64,000 bases of DNA from an uncultured Verrucomicrobiales bacterium (GCA_943789025.1 CALSSN010000007.1:62001-126000); one strand, 5' to 3'; positions 1 through 9,371 are shown, counted from the first letter of the stretch. The notes: generated by a model not told the origin, from the sequence alone. Made by a program: numbers and translations.

Positions 1-2476
1 TATCGATACTCTGGATGGCCAGATTCTTGTCCTGCAGCCGCGGCGCCTGGCGGTGCGGATGCTTGCAGAGCGGGTCGCCTGGGAGCGCGGCTGCCAGCTC
101 GGGAAGGAAGTCGGCTACCACGTGCGTCTTGATCGCAAGGAATCTCCGGAGACAAAAATCCTCTTCATGACCGAGGGGATCTTCCTCAGGCGTGTCCTCG
201 GCGACCCGGAACTGAAGGGAACCGCCGCCGTGGTGCTGGACGAGTTTCACGAGCGCCACCTCGAAACCGATCTCGGCCTTGCTCTCGGCCTCCACCTGCA
301 ACGGACAACCCGCCCGGACATGGCACTCGTCGTCATGTCTGCCACCCTGCCGGGGGCACTTCTGGAGGAGCATCTGGCGCCGTGCCAGCGCCTTGGAAGC
401 AAGGGGCGGACCTTTCCCGTCGAGGTCGCCTACCGTCGCCCCCGAGCAGGAACTGGAATGCCGCGCGGAGCACCCGAACCGATCTGGGTGACGGCGGCCC
501 GTGCCTGCGAGGAACTTTACGTCAACCCGGGTTCGGATGGAACGGGAGACACCCTCGTCTTCATGCCTGGCGGCTTCGAGATCCAGCGCACGCTCGCTGA
601 GATCACTCAGCGATCGTGGGCCCGCAGGGTCGATCTGCTGCCCTTGCACGGCGGACTTTCCAGCCGTGAACAGGATCGTGCAGTGGCTGAGAATTCCGGC
701 CGCCGCCGCCGCCGCATCATCGTGACCACCAATATTGCCGAGACCTCGCTCACCATCCCGGGTGTCACCGCGGTGGTCGACTCCGGTCTTGTGCGGCTCG
801 CCTCTTACGACCGCGGAAGGGGAATCAACACCCTCCATGTGCGAAAAATCAGCCAGGCCTCGGCCGAGCAGCGCGCGGGCCGGGCCGGACGTGTCGCTCC
901 CGGGATCTGTCTCAGGCTTTGGGATGAAAAGGACCATGCCGCCCGTGCCCGCCACGAGACTCCGGAAATCCACCGCATCGATCTCTCCCAATCCCTCCTT
1001 CTCCTACTCGCAAGTGGGCTGGAAAAAGTTCAGGAGCTGCCGTGGCTGGAAGCGCCCCACCCCGATGCTCTCGAGCGCGCCCACCGGCTGCTCCTCGACC
1101 TTGGTGCGCTCCACTGTCCCGGGCCCGGGAATCCCGAGGCATCCGCCAGCGCACAGGATCCTTTAGTGACTGAAATTGGCCACCAGATGGCACGGTTCCC
1201 CGCCCACCCGCGGATCGCCCGGATGCTCAAAGAAGCGGAAGGTATCGGGTGTCTCGAGGCGGCCGCCGTCTGCGCCGCGATCATCTCGGAGCGGGATCTT
1301 TTCGGTCGCGGGAAACAAGTGACCGCAAAGGTTGACAGCCACACCGAGAGAGACGACCCCTCGGATTTTCTGCCAAGAATCCGCGCACTGGCGCGAGCAG
1401 AAGCGCAGCACTTCGACCTTCAAGCCTGCGATGCTGAGGGGATCCACGCGGCGGCGGCCCGCACCATCTGGCAGACGGCGTGCTCTCATATTCGTGTGGC
1501 GGGTGGGCTCGGGTGGACCCCGGGTCAGGACTGGCGCCGCTTCCGTGATGGCCGCATGCTCGGGCGCATCGTGCTCGCCGGCTTCTCCGATCATGTGGCC
1601 GCGCGTCCTTCACCTGGTAGCAACCTGTGCCATCTTTCTGACGGCCGCAGGGGCAGGCTGGCGCGGGAATCTGTCCTTCCAAGTTCTGAGCGCCTCCTGG
1701 TAGCGGCTGAGATCATCGAGATCGAAGGCCGCGATCTCGAGGTGACCATGGCACTGGCCACTGCCATCGATGAGTCGTTGCTTGAGGAAGTTTTCCCCGG
1801 CTCGACCGTGGAAAAGGAGTCCACCCGCTATGATCCCGTGAGTCGGCGGGTCCTCGGCGTCCGCGAGCGGATCTTTCGCAACACCATTTTGCGCAGCAGC
1901 GAAACCGGCAATCCGGACCCCGAGGCAGCAGCGGCGCTGCTCGCCGAGGAGGTGCTCGAAGAGAGGCTGACGATCAAAGCGTGGGACACGCGTGCCGAGG
2001 AATGGATCAGCCGGATCAACTTCCTGGCCGAAGCCATGCCCGAACTCGAACTCGAACCGATCGCCGAGGAAGAGCGGCGCCTGCTCCTCACTCAAGTCTG
2101 CCACGGCTCGACCAGTCAGAAAAACCTCAAAAACAATGACCCGTGGCCTGCGCTTGATGGCTGGCTTGCTGCTCCCCAGCTCGCGGCCCTCGATGCCTTT
2201 GCCCCTGAGCGGGTCAAACTCCCCGGTGGCAAGCACGCCAAAGTCACCTACCAGGGCGAGGGAGGCCCGCGCCTAAGCGCCACCATCCAGGATCTCTACG
2301 ATCTTAAGAGCAACCCGGTGATCGCCGGGGGGAATGTCGCCCTTCTCGTCGAACTGCTGGCTCCGAACCGAAGGCCGGTGCAGACCACCTCCGAGATCGG
2401 AGCCTTCTGGAAGACCAGCTACTCCTCTATTCGCCGGCAATTGAAAGGACGATACCCGAAACACGAATGGAGGTGA
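1..2476 (+). CDS. hrpB: ATP-dependent helicase HrpB (5' partial)
   Basis: DEAH-box family ATP-dependent RNA helicase of the HrpB type. The frame is already open at base 2 and reads L-Q-P-R-R-L-A (motif Ia) just before the first in-window start-like GTG at 53, so the gene begins upstream of the window and Walker A is missing only because of the cut. Visible helicase motifs are D-E-F-H (239-250), S-A-T (338-346), T-N-I-A-E-T-S-L-T-I-P and Q-R-A-G-R-A-G-R (about 869-892). The last ~120 residues match the HrpB-specific C-terminal domain (P-W-P, L-P-G-G-K, L-Y-D-L near the end). HrpB is widespread but its cellular RNA substrate is poorly defined. The stop TGA at 2474-2476 lies 43 bases before the next gene on the same strand. 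Confidence 0.95.
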   Translation, partial: IDTLDGQILVLQPRRLAVRMLAERVAWERGCQLGKEVGYHVRLDRKESPETKILFMTEGIFLRRVLGDPELKGTAAVVLDEFHERHLETDLGLALGLHLQRTTRPDMALVVMSATLPGALLEEHLAPCQRLGSKGRTFPVEVAYRRPRAGTGMPRGAPEPIWVTAARACEELYVNPGSDGTGDTLVFMPGGFEIQRTLAEITQRSWARRVDLLPLHGGLSSREQDRAVAENSGRRRRRIIVTTNIAETSLTIPGVTAVVDSGLVRLASYDRGRGINTLHVRKISQASAEQRAGRAGRVAPGICLRLWDEKDHAARARHETPEIHRIDLSQSLLLLLASGLEKVQELPWLEAPHPDALERAHRLLLDLGALHCPGPGNPEASASAQDPLVTEIGHQMARFPAHPRIARMLKEAEGIGCLEAAAVCAAIISERDLFGRGKQVTAKVDSHTERDDPSDFLPRIRALARAEAQHFDLQACDAEGIHAAAARTIWQTACSHIRVAGGLGWTPGQDWRRFRDGRMLGRIVLAGFSDHVAARPSPGSNLCHLSDGRRGRLARESVLPSSERLLVAAEIIEIEGRDLEVTMALATAIDESLLEEVFPGSTVEKESTRYDPVSRRVLGVRERIFRNTILRSSETGNPDPEAAAALLAEEVLEERLTIKAWDTRAEEWISRINFLAEAMPELELEPIAEEERRLLLTQVCHGSTSQKNLKNNDPWPALDGWLAAPQLAALDAFAPERVKLPGGKHAKVTYQGEGGPRLSATIQDLYDLKSNPVIAGGNVALLVELLAPNRRPVQTTSEIGAFWKTSYSSIRRQLKGRYPKHEWR

Positions 2477-2519
2477 AACGACGCGATCGCCAAGGTAACC
2501 TGCCCAGCCAGGAAGTATC

Positions 2520-3248
2520 ATGTTCTCATCTCTCCTTTCCCTTGCTGCTCTTTTTACGGTGGTCCTGATCGTCTCAGGCCTTGCCCGGGCATTCTCTAGG
2601 CGGCGGCTTCAGGAAGCGAGAAAAGTCCGGGTTCCCTCAGACTTGACCGGCGCGGAGATAGCTACCCGTATTCTGCAAGAGGGCGGTGCGCCCAAGGTGC
2701 TGGTCCTCGAATTCAACGGCTACCTTTCCAACTGCTACGACCCTGCGAACCGCAGGCTTCTTCTCTCCCGAAGCAATTTCCGGGGGCGCTCGGCCGCGGC
2801 CTGGGGGGTGGCGCTCCATGAAGCGGGCCACGCGCTCCAGCACCGCGACAATGCCCGCTCCTACACCGCCCGGGTCGCCGCCATCCGGACCTGCCAGTAT
2901 CTCGCCAGTTCTACCGCTGTTCTCTGCGCGGTGGCAGGAGTCTCCCGCACCCTGCCCCTCCGGGTTGCAGGGCTGATCATAACTGCTACCTGGGTCGCCA
3001 GTTTCCTCGCCAACCTGATTACCCTGCCTGCAGAATGGAACGCCTCCCAGCGGTCACAGGAAATTCTCGAGCGCACCCGAGCCGCCGGAACCCGCAAAGA
3101 AGAGGTCGAAGCCGCGATGACCGGCTACTGCTTCTGGGACCTCGGAGCACTGCTGACTACCTTTTCCTCCCTCGCTTACCGCCTGCTCCCATTTTCCAGC
3201 AAAAAGCCCGCCTCTCCCCGGCCGAAGGAGGATCTCGATACCACTTGA
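2520..3248 (+). CDS. Membrane zinc metallopeptidase, YugP-like (PF04298)
   Basis: A 242-residue predicted integral membrane metallopeptidase. It has an N-terminal transmembrane segment (about residues 5-22), then a central H-E-A-G-H motif (about residue 100) in the context G-V-A-L-H-E-A-G-H-A-L-Q-H, the HExxH zinc signature typical of the YugP/Zn_peptidase_2 family. Two more hydrophobic stretches follow (about 128-165), and a further one lies near 210-222. Family members are about 220-240 aa, so the gene looks complete. The physiological substrate of this family is not established. The ATG at 2520 is the only sensible start; the gene follows hrpB closely and may be co-transcribed with it. Confidence 0.88.
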   Translation: MFSSLLSLAALFTVVLIVSGLARAFSRRRLQEARKVRVPSDLTGAEIATRILQEGGAPKVLVLEFNGYLSNCYDPANRRLLLSRSNFRGRSAAAWGVALHEAGHALQHRDNARSYTARVAAIRTCQYLASSTAVLCAVAGVSRTLPLRVAGLIITATWVASFLANLITLPAEWNASQRSQEILERTRAAGTRKEEVEAAMTGYCFWDLGALLTTFSSLAYRLLPFSSKKPASPRPKEDLDTT

Positions 3249-3330
3249 GTCTGGAATATTCAGGCCGATCTTGCCGTCCTGTTCCTCTCAGGGTTTCTGG
3301 ATTTTCTCAATTTCCCCATCGTTTATCGAA

Positions 3331-4773
3331 ATGATCCCTCCACAGAAAGACCGAATTCTTATCACCGGCGGCGCTGGATTCATCGGCAGCGCGCTCGTAT
3401 GGGGGCTCAACCAGCGCGGGCAATCGGATATCGTTCTCACCGACCACCTCGGCGAGGACGAACGCTGGAAGAACCTCGTCGGGCTCCGCTTCACCGATTA
3501 TATCGATGCCGATGACCTCATCCAGCATCTCGAGCAGAATCCGGATTACCTCGGGCAAGTCGGGCTTGTCCTCCATCTGGGTGCCTGTTCCGCTACGACC
3601 GAGCGGGATGCGGGCTATCTGATGAAGAATAATTTCGAGTATACCAAGCGGCTCGCTCACTGGGCGCTCGAACACGGCGCCCGCTTTGTCTACGCCTCCT
3701 CCGCAGCCACCTATGGCGACGGGAGCCAGGGGATGAATGATCTCGAGGAAGACCTATCCCGCTTAAGGCCTCTCAACATGTATGGTTACTCGAAGCACCT
3801 TTTCGACACCTACGCACAAGCGACGGGGATCTCGGGATCGGTCATTGGGCTGAAGTATTTCAATGTCTACGGGCCAAACGAAAACCATAAGGGCGACATG
3901 CGGTCCCTGGTGAATAAATCCTTCGATCAGATCCTCAAAACCGGGAAGGTGCAACTTTTCAAAAGCAACCACCCTGACTTCCGCGACGGCGAGCAGATGC
4001 GTGATTTTCTCTACATCAAAGATGCGGTCGAGATGACGCTGCACCTTGCTTTCGGGGACGTATCCGGCGGTCTTTACAACCTCGGGTCGGGAACAGCAAG
4101 CACCTGGATCGAACTGGTCACAGCCATCTTCGGAGCCATGGGGATGGCTCCCAACATTGACTTCATCGAGATGCCTGAGGCGCTCAGAGAAAAATACCAG
4201 AACTACACCTGCGCCGACATCACGAAGCTGCGTGATGCCGGCTACCGCCGGAGCGTTAGCCCCCTCGATCACGCGGTCTACGACTACGTGGTGCATTATC
4301 TCGCTCCCGGAAAGTTCCTCGGAACCGATGCCCTGCCCACACCATCCCGGGAAGAAGAACCGCCACCCCCAACCGAACACGGAACCATTCCCCCGTCCTT
4401 TCCGCAGTGGAAGCCCACAGCATCCGAGGACCAAGCTACGCGCGAAGAACCTCAAGCACCCCTCCCGACCTCAGAGAAAGCCAGGCAGCCAGCGACCGAT
4501 TCCCCCACCAGTGAAACTGCTCCTGCTCCTTTCGCTGAGTTCATCAAACAGGGAACTGAGACCCCCATGATCAAGGCGCTCTCGCAAAAGCTCGAAGAGC
4601 TCCGAAAGCACACCGCATCGGATCTCCAGCAGCAACCACAGGCGCGTGAAAAGCAGCAAGCCATCTTCACCCCGCTGGATCCTGATACTCCTCCGAGTCC
4701 CAAACCTCATGAACAACAGCAGCAGACCCCTCGCAGCTTCCTTCCACAGCCTCGCGACAAACAAAAACCGTAA
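3331..4773 (+). CDS. hldD: ADP-L-glycero-D-manno-heptose-6-epimerase with long C-terminal extension
   Basis: Short-chain dehydrogenase-type epimerase that makes ADP-L-glycero-D-manno-heptose for the LPS inner core. The Rossmann motif T-G-G-A-G-F-I-G lies at about residues 10-17. The catalytic S-S-A-A-T-Y-G and Y-G-Y-S-K (YxxxK) follow, and then the family-typical K-Y-F-N-V-Y-G-P-N-E, H-K-G-D-M and R-D-F-L-Y-I-K-D segments. The catalytic domain ends near residue 325. About 150 further residues are proline-, glutamine- and charge-rich with a short predicted helix, which ordinary HldD (about 310-330 aa) lacks. I chose ATG 3331 over an upstream in-frame ATG at 3271 because the conserved N-terminus starts right after it. 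The next gene begins 7 bases downstream. Confidence 0.92.
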   Translation: MIPPQKDRILITGGAGFIGSALVWGLNQRGQSDIVLTDHLGEDERWKNLVGLRFTDYIDADDLIQHLEQNPDYLGQVGLVLHLGACSATTERDAGYLMKNNFEYTKRLAHWALEHGARFVYASSAATYGDGSQGMNDLEEDLSRLRPLNMYGYSKHLFDTYAQATGISGSVIGLKYFNVYGPNENHKGDMRSLVNKSFDQILKTGKVQLFKSNHPDFRDGEQMRDFLYIKDAVEMTLHLAFGDVSGGLYNLGSGTASTWIELVTAIFGAMGMAPNIDFIEMPEALREKYQNYTCADITKLRDAGYRRSVSPLDHAVYDYVVHYLAPGKFLGTDALPTPSREEEPPPPTEHGTIPPSFPQWKPTASEDQATREEPQAPLPTSEKARQPATDSPTSETAPAPFAEFIKQGTETPMIKALSQKLEELRKHTASDLQQQPQAREKQQAIFTPLDPDTPPSPKPHEQQQQTPRSFLPQPRDKQKP

Positions 4774-4779
4774 GACCTC

Positions 4780-5343
4780 ATGAAACAGCTTCTCCACATA
4801 CTCGGTTTCCTTGGTCTTCTCGTCGCCTCGGTGGCCAGGTCCGAAACTGCTCCGGGCACTAGCGCTGCCGCGACTGATGCGATCGAAGTCGGCAACTTTC
4901 ACTTCGACCTCGTTTCCCCCTGGGCAGATAAAGGATCCACCCGCCCGATGGTCAAAGCCGTCGCCGTCTGGACCGACCCGGACCGAGAAGCCAGCCCGAC
5001 CATCGAGGCCGCCTTCTACCATTTCGGAAAAGGCCAAGGGGGCTCGATTCCCGCCAACATTCAACGGTGGAAAAAACAGTTTACGGGAGAAGTCGAGGAA
5101 GCCATCGACGAGCTCGACCGCGATGGCCAAAAAGTGGTAATCATCCACCTCCGTGGCACCTACCTCGATGGCCCGATGTTCGGCAAGAAGACTCCGAAAG
5201 CGAAACACGCTCTTCTCGGCGCCATCCTCGAGAGCAACGAGGGGGCAGTCTTTCTCAAAGCGACCGCTCCAGAGTCACTGGCCGAGGCCTGCAAGGAAAG
5301 CTTCCGCAAGCTGGCCCTCAGCCCATTTGAAAAAAACCCATGA
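4780..5343 (+). CDS. Secreted hypothetical protein
   Basis: A 187-residue protein with a clear signal peptide: K near the start, then a hydrophobic run L-L-H-I-L-G-F-L-G-L-L-V-A-S-V-A and likely cleavage near residue 20-23. The mature part has a W at about residue 96 in an R-W-K-K-Q-F context followed by a G-x-Y-L-D-G-P-M-F segment. It resembles secreted conserved hypotheticals of planctomycetes and verrucomicrobia that carry an R-W-x-x-Q-F pattern, but I cannot name a function. It begins 7 bases after the epimerase stop, so the two are probably one operon. Two predicted strands late in the protein end in G-A-I-L-E-S-N-E-G-A-V-F-L-K. Confidence 0.75.
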   Translation: MKQLLHILGFLGLLVASVARSETAPGTSAAATDAIEVGNFHFDLVSPWADKGSTRPMVKAVAVWTDPDREASPTIEAAFYHFGKGQGGSIPANIQRWKKQFTGEVEEAIDELDRDGQKVVIIHLRGTYLDGPMFGKKTPKAKHALLGAILESNEGAVFLKATAPESLAEACKESFRKLALSPFEKNP

Positions 5344-5535
5344 GCACTGAGCGGAAAAATCTCGAGTCCACTCGGTAGTTTAGTTTACACTGCTTTTTCT
5401 GCTCGAAAACTCTCCCTTCCCAGGTATTCCTGAGGCCTTATCTTTCGCTCTGAACCCACCAAAGCCACAGAACAGGCTCGGCTAACGACAAATCAGGAAG
5501 ACAGATCCAAATCACAACCACTCATCAAATTGACT

Positions 5536-6876
5536 ATGAAAAAAAAATCCATGCATCGCCGCGACTTCCTTCGTACTTCCGGAGCCTTTGCTTCCGCGAC
5601 CATGCTCGCGACCCCGAGTCTTCGGGCGGAGGCCAATGAACGCATTCGCATCGGCGTGATCGGAACAGGCAAGTGGAGCCAGCACCGAACGCGGGAGTTT
5701 GGGAAAAAACGTCAGCATGCCGAGATCGTCGCCGTCTGCGATGTCGACACCAACCGTCGGTTAGCCGCCAAAGCGCGCGCCGAGAAACTCTACGCCAAAG
5801 AGTCGAAAAGTGGAGCGTGGAAGGGCTGCACCGCCCACGCCGACTACCGTGATCTCCTCGCCGATGATTCGATCGATGCGGTCATCATCACCACCCCCGA
5901 CCACTGGCACGCACCCATCACCCTGGCTGCCGTGGCGGCAGGCAAGGACGTCTTCTGCGAGAAGCCCCTCACTCACACCGCCCATGAATCGTTCGTCGTC
6001 ATGGACACGGTCGGCAAATCCGGCCAGATCCTGCAGACCGGCTCACAGCAGCGCTCGATGCGCGAATTCCGCGTCGCGGTGGAGATGATCCGCAACGGCG
6101 TCATCGGTAAGGTGCACCATGTCGACGTCGATTTCGGTCCACCGCCACGCCCCTACGACCTGCCCGGTGAGGAGCCCGACCCCGGCCTCAACTGGGATGC
6201 CTGGTGCGGCCCGGGCCCGCTCTCGCCTTACAACCCGATGGTCTGCCCGCGCGGCGTCCACAAGAACTTCCCAGCCTGGCGCTCATTCCAGGAATACGGT
6301 GGCGGCGGGGTCTGCGACTTCGGCGCCCACCACCTCGACATCGCCCGCTGGGCGCTCGGGCACGACGATGACAGTCCGGTCAAGGTCATCGCTTCTGCCG
6401 ACGGAGAAAGCGCGAGACACGGCTGCACCCTCGTCTACCGCGACGAGGTCACGGTCCGGCACACCTCCCTCCCCAAGAACCAGATCGACTTCCACGGCGA
6501 GAACGACCAAAAAATCATCGTCAACCGCGGTCGCTTCGAACTCTGGCGTGGCACGGGGGAAAAGGATTACGAATTTATCAGCGTCAACCAGCTCAACCAG
6601 GCTGAAGAAGCCTACCTCTCCGGCGACATTGAGCAGGTCTACCGCTCCACCGACCACGCACAGGACTTCCTCGACGCCATCCGGTCCCGCAAGAAACCAA
6701 TCGCCAACGAACAAGTCGGCGGCAAAAGCGCGCTGGACTGCCACCTGATGAACATCTCCTACAGGCACAACACGGGGTTCGATTGGGATCCTGCTGGCCG
6801 TCAGTTTGCCAGTGGCACCGGAGATCCAGCGTGGCTGACCAAGCCCTACCGTAAAGGGTATGCTCTGGAGGGGTAA
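5536..6876 (+). CDS. Tat-secreted Gfo/Idh/MocA family oxidoreductase
   Basis: NAD(P)-dependent oxidoreductase of the Gfo/Idh/MocA family, usually acting on sugars or sugar derivatives. The N-terminus carries a twin-arginine signal (H-R-R-D-F-L-R-T-S-G, then a hydrophobic A-S-A-T-M-L-A-T-P region). Next come the Rossmann fold starting I-R-I-G-V-I-G-T-G-K (about residue 35), the C-E-K-P motif typical of the family at about residue 150, and the C-terminal alpha/beta domain with G-G-G-G-V-C-D-F-G-A-H-H-L-D. The ATG at 5536 fits the Tat signal better than the TTG at 5530. The cytoplasmically folded, exported form is common in Planctomycetota and Verrucomicrobiota. Substrate unknown. It ends 24 bases before a convergent gene. 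Confidence 0.9.
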   Translation: MKKKSMHRRDFLRTSGAFASATMLATPSLRAEANERIRIGVIGTGKWSQHRTREFGKKRQHAEIVAVCDVDTNRRLAAKARAEKLYAKESKSGAWKGCTAHADYRDLLADDSIDAVIITTPDHWHAPITLAAVAAGKDVFCEKPLTHTAHESFVVMDTVGKSGQILQTGSQQRSMREFRVAVEMIRNGVIGKVHHVDVDFGPPPRPYDLPGEEPDPGLNWDAWCGPGPLSPYNPMVCPRGVHKNFPAWRSFQEYGGGGVCDFGAHHLDIARWALGHDDDSPVKVIASADGESARHGCTLVYRDEVTVRHTSLPKNQIDFHGENDQKIIVNRGRFELWRGTGEKDYEFISVNQLNQAEEAYLSGDIEQVYRSTDHAQDFLDAIRSRKKPIANEQVGGKSALDCHLMNISYRHNTGFDWDPAGRQFASGTGDPAWLTKPYRKGYALEG

Positions 6877-6900
6877 CTTCCAGAGAAAGAGATTCCCTGC

Positions 6901-8238
6901 TCAGTAGCTCGCTGCCAGGCGCTCGCGGGCAGGCGCGCCGAAAACAAGCCCGTCTTTTTCTTCCGGCCCGAAGAGCGCTACGACCTCGAATCCACGCGCT
7001 TCGATGGCCATATCGAGAAGGTCCTCGGCGGTGAGCGTCGGGCGCCCGCCACGCTCGGTTAAAACGAAATCAAGCCCCCCGATTCCGTGGAATCCGCGGT
7101 AGATGACTTCGGTGCAGACGAGCCTGTCGGATCGTCCGAAGTCGAATTCAAAATCGTAGCCTTTCCCCGCGTGGGTCGCTGCCCGAGCAAGCGCCTCGGT
7201 GATCTCTAGTTCTGCAAGCTGCGGACGGATGACGGCAAAGCAATCGACCGCGAGGGTAGTTTTCAATGTTCTGAATTTTACGCCGTCCCGAAGTGCTTCA
7301 AGCACCTGCACCGGCTCGGGCTCCGAGAGTGACAGCGGCCCCTCCTCCAACTTCATGCTCCCCGCCCCTGTCTTCCCGCTGCCAAGATACAGTGCCGCGT
7401 GTGGCCAGAAACCTGGGAGAAACAGATTGGTGGCGGCGTCGGCGTGGCGCGTGACCAGAACGTCCCCCGGCGACATGGCTGCCTCGACTGCAATCTTGAT
7501 CTTTTCTGTCACCGCTTTCCTGCGCAACGGATTCCGCAAACTCGACACCGAGCGCCCGCCCAGTTCAAAGAGGGCAAAGGTCACCTGCTTGACTGAGCTC
7601 CGTCTCCGTCGCGTCCACGAATGCGCGCGGTAGCGGAGGCCACCAAGCAAACTTTTCGCTTTGGAAAACCCTGCCGCCACCGCGTGCTCTCGGCGAAAAA
7701 GCTCCACCACGCCCGCCAGTGATTCACGCGAGGACAGGGCTTCAATCTCATCGAGATTGGCAGTTGCAAAACGCCTTCCCAAATCAAAGCGCATGTAATT
7801 ATACGGGCTGGTCCGCGACCGGTATACTGTCGTAAACTGCTTTCGTGGCAAGCCTAACCTGGGATCCCCCTGATCAAGCTTTTCGTGGAGTATCCGGTTA
7901 TCAGCAACCAGAGAAATAAGCATCTCCGACGATCGCATCAGCAGGCATGCAGCGGTGTAGGCGATCACGAAAGCGGATATCCTCTCTTCACGTGAGCCCT
8001 CTTTGATGTTCCACAGTAAAGGCTCGAGATCGCTGATCGCCTCAGCCAGTGCGGCGCGCACTTCGAGGTAGCGGGCAAAAACCCCCAGGACCTGCTCATC
8101 CTCCACCGCATCGAGGTAGCCACGGCGTTTCACACGCTGAGCATCGATCCCCAAGCCTCGCAGCTCCTCAACCGTGGGCAGCAGCGGAGCCACCGCAAGA
8201 AGGGTGCGGGCAATCTCTGTGACAGTGGGCTCAGGCAT
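6901..8238 (-). CDS. YiiX/YebB-like (NlpC/P60 superfamily) cysteine hydrolase
   Basis: About 445 residues. The N-terminal half is helical and unrecognised. The C-terminal ~170 residues resemble the permuted papain-fold YiiX/Orthopox G1-like family: P-G-D-V-L-V-T, then a histidine in P-G-F-W-P-H-A-A-L-Y-L-G, a D-C-F-A-V-I-R-P strand, and the likely catalytic cysteine in R-L-V-C-T-E-V-I-Y-R-G. Family members act on lipids, peptides or cell-wall links, so an envelope role is plausible but not shown. I set the start at ATG 8238 (M-P-E-P-T-V); ATG 8283 is the alternative. The frame stays open to 8772, but that part lies antisense to the neighbouring lipoprotein gene and is implausible. It is divergent from the GH25 gene, starts about 126 bases apart. 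Confidence 0.75.
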   Translation of the reverse strand: MPEPTVTEIARTLLAVAPLLPTVEELRGLGIDAQRVKRRGYLDAVEDEQVLGVFARYLEVRAALAEAISDLEPLLWNIKEGSREERISAFVIAYTAACLLMRSSEMLISLVADNRILHEKLDQGDPRLGLPRKQFTTVYRSRTSPYNYMRFDLGRRFATANLDEIEALSSRESLAGVVELFRREHAVAAGFSKAKSLLGGLRYRAHSWTRRRRSSVKQVTFALFELGGRSVSSLRNPLRRKAVTEKIKIAVEAAMSPGDVLVTRHADAATNLFLPGFWPHAALYLGSGKTGAGSMKLEEGPLSLSEPEPVQVLEALRDGVKFRTLKTTLAVDCFAVIRPQLAELEITEALARAATHAGKGYDFEFDFGRSDRLVCTEVIYRGFHGIGGLDFVLTERGGRPTLTAEDLLDMAIEARGFEVVALFGPEEKDGLVFGAPARERLAASY

Positions 8239-8364
8239 ATGCAGGGCAAAGAAAGTGGTTTCGGCAACGTGGTCATCCTGCATGGAATGCTGAGGTTTTT
8301 CCAGCCTGATGTCGGTTGCCGCAGCCTCACGAATGGAGCATCTTCCGCCTCCGGAGCATTGGCC

Positions 8365-9282
8365 ATGAAACCACTTTTTCTTTTTTTCAGGACTCTGGTC
8401 GTGGTTGCCATCCTGACAGGCTGCACCACCTCGACGTCGACGTCCCGGTCGACCTCCAAGCGCGCGTCCACAATCCTCCGCTACGAGAATGCTCCCCACA
8501 TCCTCAACGTTTCCTCCTACGACCCCAAGGAAAAACAGCGCGATGGAGAAGCGTTTTCCGCCGACAACCTGAGCGCCATGCGCCGCAATGGTGCCCTCGG
8601 GCTCATTGCAAGGAGCTCGAAAGGATTGGTCCTTGATAAAAAAGCCCCACGCTTTCTGGCTGCTGCTGACAGGGAGGGAATGCTTCTGGGCGCCTACCAT
8701 TTTCTCCTCCCCAAGATCGACCCGGTGACGCAGGCGAACCTCTTCGTCCAGCAGGTGAGACAGATTGCTCATACCCAGCGCCTGCGCACTTCGAAAATTC
8801 TCATGGTCGGAGATTTCGACGCAAAAACCCGCTGCCGCGACATGGTTCGTTTTATCCTACGCATCCGGCATCTCACTGGTCGCTATCCGGTCGTTTATCT
8901 TGAGAATTCTGATTCCCTCAAATCTGAGCTGCGTCATGCAGACCCAAAGACCCGGCACCTGCTCCGACAATGCCCCTACTGGATGGCGCTCTACAGCCAT
9001 GTTGATTCCGGCAAGTCCCGCTACAGCGGCCATCTGCCTCTCACCCCCCAAAGACTTCTTGCATGCTACAGGGTCTGGGACACATGGGCGCTCTGGCAAT
9101 ACGGTGGGGTGCACTGGGATGCCAGGCGAAGGCGTTCGGTTCCTTATCACTACAACCATTTTCCCTTCCACTCACCCCGCTACTTCGGGAACCTCGATCG
9201 ACCCACTGAACGCAGTGTTTTTAACGGCAGCCAGGCCGAGCTTTCCGCCTTCTGGCAGGAAAATGCCTGGACGTGGAAATAA
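8365..9282 (+). CDS. GH25-family (lysozyme-like) lipoprotein
   Basis: Predicted peptidoglycan hydrolase of glycoside hydrolase family 25. A lipoprotein signal is present (M-K-P-L, hydrophobic stretch, lipobox L-T-G-C at about residues 15-18), so the start is ATG 8365 rather than the upstream in-frame ATG at 8239. GH25 landmarks are L-N-V-S-S-Y-D, L-L-G-A-Y-H-F (about residue 110), a strand I-L-M-V-G-D-F-D, and near the end W-A-L-W-Q-Y-G-G. The strand that normally holds the catalytic D-x-E reads D-F-D here, so the proton donor may be changed or the enzyme inactive. The stop TAA at 9280-9282 lies inside the 5-base target duplication of an IS. The divergent neighbour is a predicted cysteine hydrolase. 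Confidence 0.8.
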   Translation: MKPLFLFFRTLVVVAILTGCTTSTSTSRSTSKRASTILRYENAPHILNVSSYDPKEKQRDGEAFSADNLSAMRRNGALGLIARSSKGLVLDKKAPRFLAAADREGMLLGAYHFLLPKIDPVTQANLFVQQVRQIAHTQRLRTSKILMVGDFDAKTRCRDMVRFILRIRHLTGRYPVVYLENSDSLKSELRHADPKTRHLLRQCPYWMALYSHVDSGKSRYSGHLPLTPQRLLACYRVWDTWALWQYGGVHWDARRRRSVPYHYNHFPFHSPRYFGNLDRPTERSVFNGSQAELSAFWQENAWTWK

Positions 9283-9283
9283 T

Positions 9284-9298
9284 CCTAAAAACGTAAAT
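9284..9298 (+). repeat. Left terminal inverted repeat of the IS
   Basis: Reads CCTAAAAACGTAAAT. The right end in reverse complement reads CCTAAAAGCGGCAAT; 12 of 15 positions match. Confidence 0.8.
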
Positions 9299-9371
9299 GG
9301 GCACAGTAAAATCGTCGGATTGGCAGGCCATTCCGTGCGATTTGATCGATGACTGTGCAAGGGTGCGATTT

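Noticed and set aside
8239-8772. Upstream extension of the YiiX-like gene (minus) and of the GH25 gene (plus from 8239)
   Set aside because: These parts overlap each other or lack homology; the signal-peptide start at 8365 and M-P-E-P-T-V at 8238 are better.
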